Made by a program: the position numbers and the translations under genes. The notes beneath the pieces were generated by a model. That model worked only from the letters and a program-made list of their open reading frames with translations, was not told the origin of the DNA and ran no database searches. Of a stretch of DNA of 64,000 bases, positions 52,561 to 61,027 are shown piece after piece. Numbering within the stretch: the first letter of the stretch is position 1; the number at the start of each line of letters is the position of its first letter. The stretch comes from Methylobacterium bullatum (GTDB lineage: Bacteria > Pseudomonadota > Alphaproteobacteria > Rhizobiales > Beijerinckiaceae), in assembly GCA_902712845.1 (NCBI GenBank), contig LR743504.1, positions 1,524,001 to 1,588,000 of the forward strand, written 5' to 3'.

Positions 52561-53775
52561 TCATGCGTGCGACTGGATGAAGTTGCGCACGAGCGGGTAG
52601 GTCTGTCCCTCCCATTTGCGGCCGGTGAAGACGCCGTAATGGCCGACGCCCGCCTGCAGGTGGTGGCTCTTCATGTGCGGGGGGAGGCTGCTGCACAGAT
52701 CGTGCGCCGCCATGGTCTGGCCGACGGCGCAGATGTCGTCACGCTCGCCCTCCACGGTCATCAGCGCGGTCCTGCGGATGGAGCGCATGTCGATGGGGTT
52801 GCCGCGATAGGTCAGCTCGTTCTTGGCGAGGGTGTAATCCTGGAACACCGTCTGGACGGTCTCGATGTAGAACTCGGCGGCGAGGTCGAGGACGGCGAAA
52901 TACTCGTCGTAGAAGGTCTCGATCTGGTTGGCCTTGTCGGTCTCGCCATTGGCGAAGTGCCAGAACAGGTCGGCATGACTCTGCTGATGGCGCTTGGCAT
53001 TCATCGAGACGAAGGCCGAGACCTGCATGAAGCCGGGATAGACCCGTCGGCCCGCCCCCGCATGGCGCTTGGGCACGGTGGCGATGAGGTTCTTCTCGAA
53101 CCATGAAATCGGCTTCGAGGTGGCGAGCTTGTTCACCGAGGTGGGGCTGATGCGGCAATCCACCGGACCGGCCATGAGCGTCATGCTGCGCGGCGGCGCG
53201 ATGTCCTTCGACTGGGCCATGACGGCGGCGGCGGCGAGCGCCTGGACCGCCGGCTGGCAGACCGCAACGACGTGCGAGCCCTCGCCCATCACGCCGAGGA
53301 ACCGCACCAGGTGGTCCACGTAATCGTCGAACCCGAACGGGCCGTCGGACAAGGGCACGTCGCGGGCATTGTGCCAGTCGGTGATGTAGACGTCGTGGTC
53401 GGCGAGCAGGGTGCGCACCGTGCCGCGCAGCAGCGTGGCGAAATGGCCCGAGAGCGGCGCCACCACGAGCACCTTGGGCTGCTCGGTGTCGATGTCCTTC
53501 CTGAAGCGCAGCAGCGTCCCGAACGGGGTCGAGAACGTCGCCTCCTCGGTGACCGGGACGTCGCGGTTGCCGACCCGGATGCTGTCGATGCCGAAGGCGG
53601 GGCGGGCGAAGGTCAGCCCGGCGCGCATCATCATCCGGGCGCCGGCCGACCACCAGTTCATCGGCGCCGCGTTCCCGGATCCGACCCAGGGCGATACGGC
53701 ATCGTGGACGAGCTTGCCCCAGGAGCGGGTGCGCTGGGCGAGGTCGGACTGCACTTCGAAGGCATCGTAGAGCAT
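52561..53775 (-). CDS. phaZ: Intracellular polyhydroxyalkanoate depolymerase
   Basis: The 404-residue protein has the alpha/beta fold of intracellular PHB depolymerases. The nucleophile elbow is VVAVCQPAVQ, with Cys in place of Ser, as in Ralstonia PhaZ1. Other family blocks are ITDWHNARDVPLSDGPFGFD, RRVYPGFMQVSAFVSMNAKR and SHHLQAGVGHYGVFTGRKWE, which holds the catalytic His. It mobilises stored PHB granules in the cytoplasm. The start at 53775 follows CAGGAG; a longer in-frame region reaching 53955 has no start signal. It is divergent from a GST gene. Confidence 0.95.
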   Translation of the reverse strand: MLYDAFEVQSDLAQRTRSWGKLVHDAVSPWVGSGNAAPMNWWSAGARMMMRAGLTFARPAFGIDSIRVGNRDVPVTEEATFSTPFGTLLRFRKDIDTEQPKVLVVAPLSGHFATLLRGTVRTLLADHDVYITDWHNARDVPLSDGPFGFDDYVDHLVRFLGVMGEGSHVVAVCQPAVQALAAAAVMAQSKDIAPPRSMTLMAGPVDCRISPTSVNKLATSKPISWFEKNLIATVPKRHAGAGRRVYPGFMQVSAFVSMNAKRHQQSHADLFWHFANGETDKANQIETFYDEYFAVLDLAAEFYIETVQTVFQDYTLAKNELTYRGNPIDMRSIRRTALMTVEGERDDICAVGQTMAAHDLCSSLPPHMKSHHLQAGVGHYGVFTGRKWEGQTYPLVRNFIQSHA

Positions 53776-54086
53776 GAAGCTCGAACTCCTGCGCGAACGA
53801 TCGGATAGCGAACCATTCGCTGTGTCGTGCACGGCTGCCGGATCGTCTCCGGACGGTCGTTCACGGCCCGCTAGGCTGAGCCACGGTTGCGCACAACGCA
53901 ATCGGCTCAAAGTACGATCTGTAATAAATGTTGTGAGAATGCACCACTGTTCCATCCTCGTAACAGGAAAGGTTTATCTCTCGCGGCAGGTGGTGGCTCG
54001 GCGCGGCACGAGACTTGGATGTCCCTTGCGCATCCCGGGCCGAGAACTCCATGGACATTCGGGGACAACGACAACAGGGGATGGAC
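53776..54086. other. Intergenic region between phaZ and the GST gene
   Basis: No gene was found in these 311 bases. The centre is AT-richer (GTACGATCTGTAATAAATGTTG) and should hold the divergent promoters. An inverted repeat at 53887-53901 is the only clear symmetric site. Confidence 0.5.
53887..53901. promoter_or_regulatory. Inverted repeat TTGCG-N5-CGCAA upstream of phaZ
   Basis: TTGCGCACAACGCAA is a perfect 5-bp inverted repeat around CACAA, about 112 bases from the phaZ start. TGC/GCA-rich dyads are bound by PhaR-type repressors in related bacteria, but the match is only suggestive. Confidence 0.3.
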
Positions 54087-54743
54087 ATGCCGGTCGCCAC
54101 GCTCACGATCTCGAGCCGGAACTACTCCTCGTGGTCGCTGCGGGGATGGCTGGTCTGCCGCATGGCCGGGCTCGACTTCGAGACCGAAGTCCTGTCCGGC
54201 GACGACGCATCCACGCGGGCCGAGTTACTGCATCTGTCGCCGTCCTTCCTCGTGCCCCGCCTCGTCCATGGCGAGATCGAGGTCTGGGACACCCTGGCCC
54301 TCGCCCAGTATCTCAACGAGACCTATCCCGATGCGGGCTTCCTGCCGAAGGATCCCGTGGCCCGGGCGCGCTGCCGCTCGATCTCGGGCGAGATGCATGG
54401 CGGGTTCATCAACCTGCGCTCGGCGCTGCCGATGAACCTCCGGGCCCGTCACACCGATTTCAAGATCTTCAACGGAGCCCGGGGCGATATCGAGCGGATC
54501 ATCACGATCGTCGAGGATTGCCTGTCGCGCTATGACGGCCCGTTCCTCTTCGGCACGCGCCCGAGCCTGGCCGATGCCATGTTCGCGCCGGTCTGCACCC
54601 GGTTCCAGACCTATGACGTCCCGCTGCCGCGCAAGGTCGCCGCCTATCGCGACACCATCCTCGCCTGGCCGCTGATGGTGGAGTGGACCGAGGCCGCTGC
54701 CGCCGAGCCCGACGAGATCGAAGAACTCGACATGGAATTCTGA
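54087..54743 (+). CDS. Glutathione S-transferase family protein
   Basis: The 218-residue protein has a thioredoxin-like N-terminal domain starting TLTISSRNYSSWSLRGWLVC, where the Ser in NYSSWS is the likely glutathione contact. It continues with LHLSPSFLVPRLVHGEIEVW. The helical C-terminal domain holds FLFGTRPSLADAMFAPVCTR, the family's N-capping box. The substrate is unknown. The start at 54087 has AGGGGA upstream; ATG codons at 54081 and 54015 are alternatives. It is divergent from phaZ and convergent with the kinase gene downstream. Confidence 0.87.
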   Translation: MPVATLTISSRNYSSWSLRGWLVCRMAGLDFETEVLSGDDASTRAELLHLSPSFLVPRLVHGEIEVWDTLALAQYLNETYPDAGFLPKDPVARARCRSISGEMHGGFINLRSALPMNLRARHTDFKIFNGARGDIERIITIVEDCLSRYDGPFLFGTRPSLADAMFAPVCTRFQTYDVPLPRKVAAYRDTILAWPLMVEWTEAAAAEPDEIEELDMEF

Positions 54744-54788
54744 GGGACCGGCCCCCGGCCGACGATCCGAAACGTCCCGATGCGACAA

Positions 54789-56231
54789 TCACGGGGCGGC
54801 CGGTGCGGCGGCCCCCTGGTTCGGCATCGGGGCCGCGCGCGGCGGCGTTCCTTGGGCGACCGCGAGGGGCAGGTCGATGCGGGCCACGAGGCCGCGGGGT
54901 ACCTTGTTCGACAGGCTGAGCCGTCCGCCATGTCCCTCCACGATGGCGAGCACGATCGACAGGCCGAGGCCGAAGCCGCTGGCCTCGTCGAGGTTGCGAG
55001 TCCGGTCCCCGCGCACAAAGGGCTGCACCATGGCGTCGCGCTCGGCCTCGGGGATGCCGGGGCCGTCGTCGGACACTTCCAGCGCCACGCCCTGTTCGGT
55101 CGGATGCATCGTCAAGCGCGCCGAGCCGCCATACTTCACCGCATTGTCGACGAGGTTGACGATGGCCCGCTGCAGATCGTCCGCCCGGCCGCGCACGAGG
55201 ACGTGGCGCGTCTGTTCCAGGCGCACGTCGGCGCCCACATCGGTGAAGCCGTCGCACACGGTCTGGACCAAAGAGGCGAGGTCGACGAGGCTGTGCGCAC
55301 CGCCCGCCTGGCCGTCCCGGATGAAGGACAGGGCGGCTTCCACCAATCCGTTCATCTGGTCGAGGTCGCGCAGGGTCATGGTGCGGGCGTGGTCGTCCTC
55401 GATGAACTCGGCCCGCAGGCGCAGGCGGGTGATCGGCGTCCGCAGGTCGTGGCTGATTGCCGCCAGCATCTGGGTCCGGTCGTCGATTAGGCGGCGGACG
55501 CGCCCGCGCATGGTGTCGAGGGCGCGCGAGACCGCCGCCACCTCCTTCGGCCCGTTCCGGGGCAGGGCCACGAGGTTCATGCCCGTGCCGAAGGCGTCGG
55601 CGGCCTCGGCGAGCTTCGCCAGCGGCGCGGTCAGGGCCCGCGTCGCCCAGATCGACATGAGGGACAGGGTGATGCCGAGGAGGACGAAGGTGAAGACGAT
55701 GGGGCCGGGGCCGAAGGGCGGTCGGTCGTCGTCCGGCAGGGTGGCCCGCAGGCTCGCCCCCGAGGGCGTCAGAATGCCGATGCGGATTCCGCTCCCCGGC
55801 TCCCTCCGGCCCGGCGGCGACAGATCGGTGACGACGAGCGGGCGGCCGGCCCCCTCGCGCATGCGCTGGACCATGGGATGATCCGGCCGTCCGCCCCCGG
55901 AGGCGGCGGGCGGCGCGGCCGGGGGCTCGGAGGTCGCCGGTGCCGGTTCGATCCGGAGGGAGGGCAGGGCGAGCGCCGCGTCCCGCAGGAGGCTCGCCCG
56001 GTCCCCGGGCGGAGCGACGTCGAGGAGGCGCACGATGGTGGCCAGGCGGGTCGCGGCCACGCCCGGATGGTTCTCCGGACGCCAGGGCTCGCGCAGCAGG
56101 AAAAAGGCGAGGGTCGCCACCGCGTGGCTGACGACGATGGCGGCCACGCTGAGCACCGCGATCTGGCCGGCGATGCTGCGGGGCGGGGTGCCGACGAGGC
56201 GGCGCCAGCGGCCCTTTCCCTCGGTGCTCAC
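54789..56231 (-). CDS. Two-component sensor histidine kinase (membrane)
   Basis: The 480-residue kinase has two membrane helices (about 21-45, AGQIAVLSVAAIVVSHAVAT, and about 180-200, PIVFTFVLLGITLSLMSIWA) with a periplasmic domain of about 130 residues between them. A HAMP linker follows (TRALTAPLAKLAEAADAFGT). The H box is AAISHDLRTPITRLRLRAEF. The ATPase blocks are NLVDNAVKYGG, DDGPGIP and GLGLSIVLAIVEGHGG. The start is GTG at 56231, overlapping the regulator stop by four bases (GTGA). Architecture resembles EnvZ/RstB-type kinases. The C-terminal tail is Ala/Pro-rich. The signal is unknown. Confidence 0.92.
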   Translation of the reverse strand: MSTEGKGRWRRLVGTPPRSIAGQIAVLSVAAIVVSHAVATLAFFLLREPWRPENHPGVAATRLATIVRLLDVAPPGDRASLLRDAALALPSLRIEPAPATSEPPAAPPAASGGGRPDHPMVQRMREGAGRPLVVTDLSPPGRREPGSGIRIGILTPSGASLRATLPDDDRPPFGPGPIVFTFVLLGITLSLMSIWATRALTAPLAKLAEAADAFGTGMNLVALPRNGPKEVAAVSRALDTMRGRVRRLIDDRTQMLAAISHDLRTPITRLRLRAEFIEDDHARTMTLRDLDQMNGLVEAALSFIRDGQAGGAHSLVDLASLVQTVCDGFTDVGADVRLEQTRHVLVRGRADDLQRAIVNLVDNAVKYGGSARLTMHPTEQGVALEVSDDGPGIPEAERDAMVQPFVRGDRTRNLDEASGFGLGLSIVLAIVEGHGGRLSLSNKVPRGLVARIDLPLAVAQGTPPRAAPMPNQGAAAPAAP

Positions 56232-56956
56232 GAGCGGGTTACCGCCGGGGTGAACAGGTAGCCGCCCGAGCGGATGGTTCGGATGATCTCCGGGTTGCGC
56301 GGATCGGCCTCGATCTTCTGGCGGATGCGGCTGATGAGGACGTCGATGCTGCGCTCGAACGGGCCGGCGGCGCGCCCCTGCGTTAGGTCGAGGAGCTGAT
56401 CGCGCGAGAGCACCCGGCCGGGCCGGAGACAGAGCGCGTGGAGGAGGTCGAACTCCGCGCCCGTAATGGTGATGCGGGCCTCGTCCGGACTGAGCAGCTG
56501 GCGCAGGGAGACGTCGAGGGTCCAGTCGAGGAAGCGCAGCCGGCGGGCGCCGTCGTCGCCGGCGGCCTCCGTGGTCGCGCCCCGCCGCAGGATCGCGCGG
56601 ATGCGGGCGAGGAGCTCGCGCGGGTTGAACGGCTTGGCGAGGTAATCGTCCGCGCCGATCTCGAGCCCGACGATCCGGTCGATCTCCTCGGCCTTGGCGG
56701 TGAGCATCAGGATCGGGATCGAGGACCCCGCCCGCAGGCGCCGGCACAGGCTCAACCCGTCCTCGCCCGGCAGCATCAGGTCGAGGACGATGAGGTCGAC
56801 CCGCGCATCCGCCAGCGCCTTGTCCATCTCGCGCCCGTCCCCGGCGAGACTCACCCGGCATTCGTTGGCGCGAAGATAGCGGGCGACGAGGGCGCTGATC
56901 TCGCGGTCGTCCTCGACCACGAGGATGTGGGGCGTGGCGGAATTCGTCTGCGTCAT
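56228..56956 (-). CDS. OmpR-family response regulator
   Basis: The 242-residue protein has a complete receiver: HILVVEDDREISALVARYLR, phosphorylated Asp in LIVLDLMLPGEDG, Thr in ILMLTAKAE and Lys in DDYLAKPFNPREL. The winged-helix output domain follows (DWTLDVSLRQLLSPDEARIT and RSIDVLISRIRQKIEAD). It pairs with the overlapping kinase gene downstream. The start at 56956 (MTQTNSA) is preferred over 57046. The targets are unknown. Overlap with the kinase indicates translational coupling. Confidence 0.95.
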   Translation of the reverse strand: MTQTNSATPHILVVEDDREISALVARYLRANECRVSLAGDGREMDKALADARVDLIVLDLMLPGEDGLSLCRRLRAGSSIPILMLTAKAEEIDRIVGLEIGADDYLAKPFNPRELLARIRAILRRGATTEAAGDDGARRLRFLDWTLDVSLRQLLSPDEARITITGAEFDLLHALCLRPGRVLSRDQLLDLTQGRAAGPFERSIDVLISRIRQKIEADPRNPEIIRTIRSGGYLFTPAVTRS

Positions 56957-57150
56957 GTCTCGTCCATCCGGTGGCCGTTTATGACGCCTCGGCGGAGGGA
57001 TTCGAAGGGGATCGTAGGAGCAGAATTGTAAACGTCTGTTTCGCACACGCTGGTCGGAAATGCTCGCTTACCTCATCGAAAAAACGAACTGTGCCGCTGT
57101 TTCAACGATGGGAGCGGGGAAGACTGAAATTCCGCCGATCCTCTCCCCGG

Positions 57151-57510
57151 TCAATATTTCGTCGGCGTGGAGATGAGTTCTTTCGAGCCGGCACGCAAAT
57201 AAAATATCACGCGCCTCTCAGCATTCCCACGGCACCAAACGCTAAACTCCGTCTCTGATGTGTTCGTCGTTGTTGAAATTCTGGTAATCCATATGAATTC
57301 AAAGTCATTATATTCAGGGTCGTTGCTGGTGTTGGGCTCACCCCCGAAATCGCTGAGCGAACTCTTACGCGCTTCAGGAACGAATGGCTCGGCCGTCATT
57401 ATGCATTGACGCCGAGCTTCCGCGATTTTCATTTGATCGTCAGGGCCATGGCACCCTGAAAGCAGCAGCGATCCTGCGACAAGGGCACAGATTGGATAGC
57501 GCCGCATCAT
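57151..57510 (-). CDS. Putative lipoprotein
   Basis: The 119-residue protein has a lipoprotein signal: MMRRYPICALVAGSLLLSGC, where Cys after LLSG fits the lipobox. The mature part (HGPDDQMKIAEARRQCIMTA, then FEFIWITRIST) ends in strand-rich sequence with Cys at SVWCRG, so a disulphide with Cys36 is possible. The DNA is AT-richer than its neighbours (GATTTTCATTTGATCGTC type stretches), suggesting lateral origin. No family was recognised. It should be anchored in a membrane on the periplasmic side. Confidence 0.65.
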   Translation of the reverse strand: MMRRYPICALVAGSLLLSGCHGPDDQMKIAEARRQCIMTAEPFVPEARKSSLSDFGGEPNTSNDPEYNDFEFIWITRISTTTNTSETEFSVWCRGNAERRVIFYLRAGSKELISTPTKY

Positions 57511-57577
57511 GTAAGGGCATGCCTCCGTGGTGGCAGGATCACGCAGCTTCAGCGAACGCAATAACGATCGGCCGCCG

Positions 57578-58705
57578 CTACCGCCTGCGAAACCCGAAAT
57601 ACCCGCCATCGGCGTCGTAGAGCACGTCGAAGCCATTGAGGAAGCGCAGGCCGGTATTGACGAAGGGTTCGGGGCGCCGGGTGTTGAGGGTCACCTTGCC
57701 CGGCGAGAGCGGGGCATTGTCACCCACGACGATGTCGTAGGCCGCCGCCGGTGCGGAATCTCGTCCAGGGAAGACGAAGTCGAGGCGGGTGCCGAGCAGG
57801 AACTGGTTCCGGCCGTCGTCATCGGCGGCCACGGCGCCGTTCACGGCCTCTCCCGGCAGGGTCAGGTACATCACCGAGACGCCGGTATCGACGAGCGCCC
57901 GGCCGCAGGCGCCGGGGGAGTGCCCGTTCACCGCGATGCAGACGGGGACGCCCTGCCATTCGCCGGGAATGTCAGTGTGCGGATCGAGCTTCACGAAGCG
58001 GATGTCGCCCCGCGTATTCGCTCCGGTGAGCCCCACATGGACGCCCGACCGCGCCACCACATAGCCGCGCCGGGCAGGCCCCCGGCCCTCGGGCGCGAGG
58101 TTGAGGAGGGGGTTGGTGTCGGGCGTGCTCTGGCTCTGCGCGTCGCCCTCCCGCCCGAAGCCCACGCCCATCATCGCGACATGCTCCGGCATCGTCTCGG
58201 GCGTACAGGCGCGGGCCGCGTCCGTGCAATCGATCCGCGTCACCGCAAGGACCGGGATCGGCGCGGTGGTGACGCCGGCCCCGTTGCCGCCCACCAGGGT
58301 GACCGGCAGCGTCACCCAGCGCCCGATCATGATCCGCCCCGAACTGCTGTAGGTGAGCCGCCCCGGACGCGAGGGCATCGCCTCGAATCCGGGGATGCGG
58401 CTCGCGGAGACCACGATGCCGGTGGAGCCGGTATCCATCAGCACGGGGCGCACCTCTCTCCCGAAGGACAGGCCGAGACGCGGCGAGCGCGTCATCTCGG
58501 CGCCGTCCTCCGCCGCGTTCACGTAGGAGAGATACGTGCCCTGGCGGAAACCGTCGTAATCCGGCCTGTCGGCGGCCTGGGCCGGATGCGCGGCGAGGCT
58601 CAAGGCTGCGATCCCGAATGCGAAGGCGGCGCGCGAGGCGATCCTCGGTTCCCCGCCCCTCTTTTGCGCGATGCCGACACGATACCCACGGCCCCTGCTC
58701 ATCAT
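57578..58705 (-). CDS. Pepsin-like aspartic protease candidate, secreted
   Basis: The 375-residue protein has a signal peptide near residues 24-45 (SRAAFAFGIAALSLAAHPAQ then AA). Two Asp-Thr-Gly motifs sit in separate halves: PVLMDTGSTGIVVSAS (Asp91) and ALVDTGVSVMYLTLPG (Asp273). This two-lobed layout, about 180 residues apart, is that of A1 pepsin-like peptidases. Length also fits. A Cys pair (RIDCTDAARACTPE) lies between. Several usual pepsin residues (a Tyr flap, for example) are not obvious to me, so activity is uncertain. Bacterial pepsin homologues are rare. It lies between a lipoprotein gene and a class A beta-lactamase gene. Confidence 0.6.
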   Translation of the reverse strand: MMSRGRGYRVGIAQKRGGEPRIASRAAFAFGIAALSLAAHPAQAADRPDYDGFRQGTYLSYVNAAEDGAEMTRSPRLGLSFGREVRPVLMDTGSTGIVVSASRIPGFEAMPSRPGRLTYSSSGRIMIGRWVTLPVTLVGGNGAGVTTAPIPVLAVTRIDCTDAARACTPETMPEHVAMMGVGFGREGDAQSQSTPDTNPLLNLAPEGRGPARRGYVVARSGVHVGLTGANTRGDIRFVKLDPHTDIPGEWQGVPVCIAVNGHSPGACGRALVDTGVSVMYLTLPGEAVNGAVAADDDGRNQFLLGTRLDFVFPGRDSAPAAAYDIVVGDNAPLSPGKVTLNTRRPEPFVNTGLRFLNGFDVLYDADGGYFGFRRR

Positions 58706-58808
58706 CCGGCCCTCCCGAGCGACGAGGAAGCGGCAGCGGGGCCGACCGGATCATCGCCACTCCACCCGTTCTTCGGTCGAGCATGGCGGATCGGCAATTA
58801 AGGGACGC

Positions 58809-59696
58809 TTACAGGGAGGCGACGACGGCCCGGGCCACCGACGCGATGGTGGCGCTGCGGGCCTCCGGCGACGTCCTCGCCCCGGTCAGGTAGACCGTCA
58901 GGACGAGGGGTGGGCGGCGCGGCGGCCAGATCACGGCGACGTCGTTGGCGGTGTCGTTCTCCCCCGATCCGGTCTTGTCGCCGATGCGCCAGTCTTGCGG
59001 CAGGCCGGCGCGCAACCGCGCATCGCCGGTGCGGCAGCCAACCAGCCACGCGGTGATGAGGGCGCGCGAGGCAGGTGAGAGCGCGTCCGCGAGGACGAGG
59101 CGCCGGAGCGTCTCCGCCATGGCCAGCGGCGTGGTGGTATCGCGGGCATCGCCGGGGGCGGCCTCGTTGAGGTCCGGCTCGGTACGGTCGAGCCGGGTTG
59201 TCGCATCGCCGAAACCACGGATATGACCGGTGAGCCCGGCCGGGCCACCCATCGTCCCGAGGAGCAGGTTGGCGGCGGTGTTGTCGCTGAGCGTGACGGC
59301 CACTTCGCAGAGTTCGGCGATGGTCATGCCCTCACCCCCCGCCCTCGGCCCGCTCACGGGCGAATACGGCACGACCTCGCGCGGTTCGTAGCGCAGGCGC
59401 CGGTCGAGGCCGTCCTCGCCCCTATCCACCCGTGCCAGCACCGCGCCGGCGGCGAGGACCTTGAACGTGCTGCACATCGGAAAACGCTCGCCCCCGCGAT
59501 GCGCCGCCTGTGTGCCGCTGCCGGTATCGAGAAGACCAATCCCGAGCCGCCCACCGCTCGCCTCCTCGATCTGTGCGAACCGGTCGGCGAGATCCGGGCG
59601 GAACGCCTCCTCCGCCAGGGCGGGGCCTTCCGCGCCGAACCAGTTCCCCGCGGCCCAGGCGGCCGCGCCGAGGGTGAGTTCGCGTCGCCTGATCAT
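58809..59696 (-). CDS. Class A beta-lactamase
   Basis: The 295-residue enzyme has all four class A motifs: STFK (Ser76, Lys79), SDN (Ser137), Glu173 in RTEPDLNEA and KTG (Lys241). The N-terminus (MIRRRELTLGAAAWAAGNWF) has a twin-arginine-like start, so Tat export is possible. It should hydrolyse penicillins in the periplasm. A Cys precedes the catalytic Ser (MCSTFK), as in some chromosomal class A enzymes, but there is no matching Cys after KTG (GSGEND). The start at 59696 is chosen over 59780. No AmpR-type regulator is adjacent. Confidence 0.95.
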   Translation of the reverse strand: MIRRRELTLGAAAWAAGNWFGAEGPALAEEAFRPDLADRFAQIEEASGGRLGIGLLDTGSGTQAAHRGGERFPMCSTFKVLAAGAVLARVDRGEDGLDRRLRYEPREVVPYSPVSGPRAGGEGMTIAELCEVAVTLSDNTAANLLLGTMGGPAGLTGHIRGFGDATTRLDRTEPDLNEAAPGDARDTTTPLAMAETLRRLVLADALSPASRALITAWLVGCRTGDARLRAGLPQDWRIGDKTGSGENDTANDVAVIWPPRRPPLVLTVYLTGARTSPEARSATIASVARAVVASL

Positions 59697-59925
59697 GTTC
59701 GTCCTCGCTGGGGATCGGTATGCGATTGAAGCGGATCGTCGCCGAGCAAGGCGGCGGCTTTGCGGTGTCATCCTGGCCACCGGAATGGGGCTTCGGCTCG
59801 TCCGGCCGTCGATTCCTCAGCCCCGGGGCGGGGGATCGGATTGCCTCGCGGGCCGTCGATTCTTATTTCACCCTCTCAGGTGCCGGCGCGATGTCCGACG
59901 CGGGCCTCGATCTCGGGAGACGACG

Positions 59926-60231
59926 ATGCAAGGCTCTAAGGACGGCACGGGCCGCGGTTCGAACCGGTTGTTCGACGATTTCGCCCGGCTGATGACCGAC
60001 GCCGCCGGAGCGGCGCAGGGGGTGAAGCGCGAGGCGGAGACGGTGTTCAAGGCGCAGGTGGAGCGCCTGATCCGCGACATGGACATCGCGTCGCGCGAGG
60101 AGGTGGACGTCCTGCGCGATCTCGTCTCGGCGCTGCGCAGCCAGAACGATGCCCTCGCCGCCCGCGTCTCGGTGCTGGAAGGCCGCCTCGGCCCGCAGGA
60201 TGCGCCGCCTGCGCCCGCCACGCCGGTCTGA
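59926..60231 (+). CDS. ubiK: UbiK-family accessory factor (BMFP domain)
   Basis: The 101-residue protein has a helical N-terminal region (NRLFDDFARLMTDAAGAAQG) and a coiled-coil C-terminal part (FKAQVERLIRDMDIASREEV then DVLRDLVSALRSQNDALAAR), the BMFP/UbiK layout. UbiK helps ubiquinone assembly and interacts with membranes. The gene is divergent from the beta-lactamase and has GGGAGA upstream. No ubi genes are next to it. The last ten residues are Pro/Ala-rich. Confidence 0.85.
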   Translation: MQGSKDGTGRGSNRLFDDFARLMTDAAGAAQGVKREAETVFKAQVERLIRDMDIASREEVDVLRDLVSALRSQNDALAARVSVLEGRLGPQDAPPAPATPV

Positions 60232-60523
60232 TTCGGGCGCGCCGCTCGGGTTCAAGCTTGTGCACAGGAAGGAATGGTGGAAATCCGCTTTCCTGTTCAC
60301 CGCTTCTCCCGAGCGCTTTGAAACGCGAGTCCGCCACGGTCTATAGTGAGTGAAGCACTGATTCGCTTCGCCCCCGGACCCGACCTTCGACCCTTCAACT
60401 TCTCGCCGACCAAGCTCTGCCTTGCCTATGCGGGGATTCAGCTTGGAAACGGCGACTCGTGAGCGGGATCGATTGTCGTTCACCATTATCGGCGCCCCTC
60501 CCGGGACGCCAACCTGGACCGCT

Positions 60524-61027
60524 ATGACCCAACTCCACATCGAAGGCCTCGACCGGAACGAGCACCCCCTCGACATCGTCGAGCGGCTCGCCTCCCTTCG
60601 CGACTGGATCTTCGACCGGGCCGAGACCGACGAGATGTCGGTGGCCGTGGCCGGCCGCTGGTCCGACTACCATGTCGCCTTCACCTGGATCGAGGACGTG
60701 GAGGCCCTGCACGTGGCCAGCGCCTTCGACCTGAAGGTCTCGGCGCATCGCCGCACCGAGATCCTCACCCTCATTTCCCTCGTCAACGAGCAGCTCTGGG
60801 TCGGCCATTTCGACCTGTGGTCCACCGACAGCGTGGTGATGTTCCGGCACTCGCTGCTGCTCACGGACGGCGCCGCGCCGACCCAGAGCCAGTGCGCGAT
60901 GATGCTGAAATCCGCTGTCGATGCCTGCGAGCGCTATTATCAGGCGTTCCAGTTCGTGCTTTGGGCGGGCAAGTCCGCCCGCGAATCCCTGGATGCGGTC
61001 CTGTTCGAGACCGAAGGCGAGGCGTGA
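60524..61027 (+). CDS. YbjN-domain protein
   Basis: The 167-residue protein has the YbjN pattern: HPLDIVERLASLRDWIFDRA, ISVAVAGRW-like strands (DEMSVAVAGRWSDYHVAFTW), then LVNEQLWVGHFDLWSTDSVV and a C-terminal helix AVDACERYYQAFQFVLWAGK. YbjN-domain proteins are small cytosolic proteins, some acting as chaperone-like factors for sensors. The stop overlaps the GTG start of proC (GTGA), so the two are coupled. A longer in-frame start at 60422 exists. Confidence 0.85.
   Translation: MTQLHIEGLDRNEHPLDIVERLASLRDWIFDRAETDEMSVAVAGRWSDYHVAFTWIEDVEALHVASAFDLKVSAHRRTEILTLISLVNEQLWVGHFDLWSTDSVVMFRHSLLLTDGAAPTQSQCAMMLKSAVDACERYYQAFQFVLWAGKSARESLDAVLFETEGEA

Noticed and set aside
54789..56861. Longer kinase frame reaching 56861
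   Set aside because: The upstream part overlaps the OmpR-type regulator in another frame; the true start is GTG at 56231, overlapping the regulator stop.
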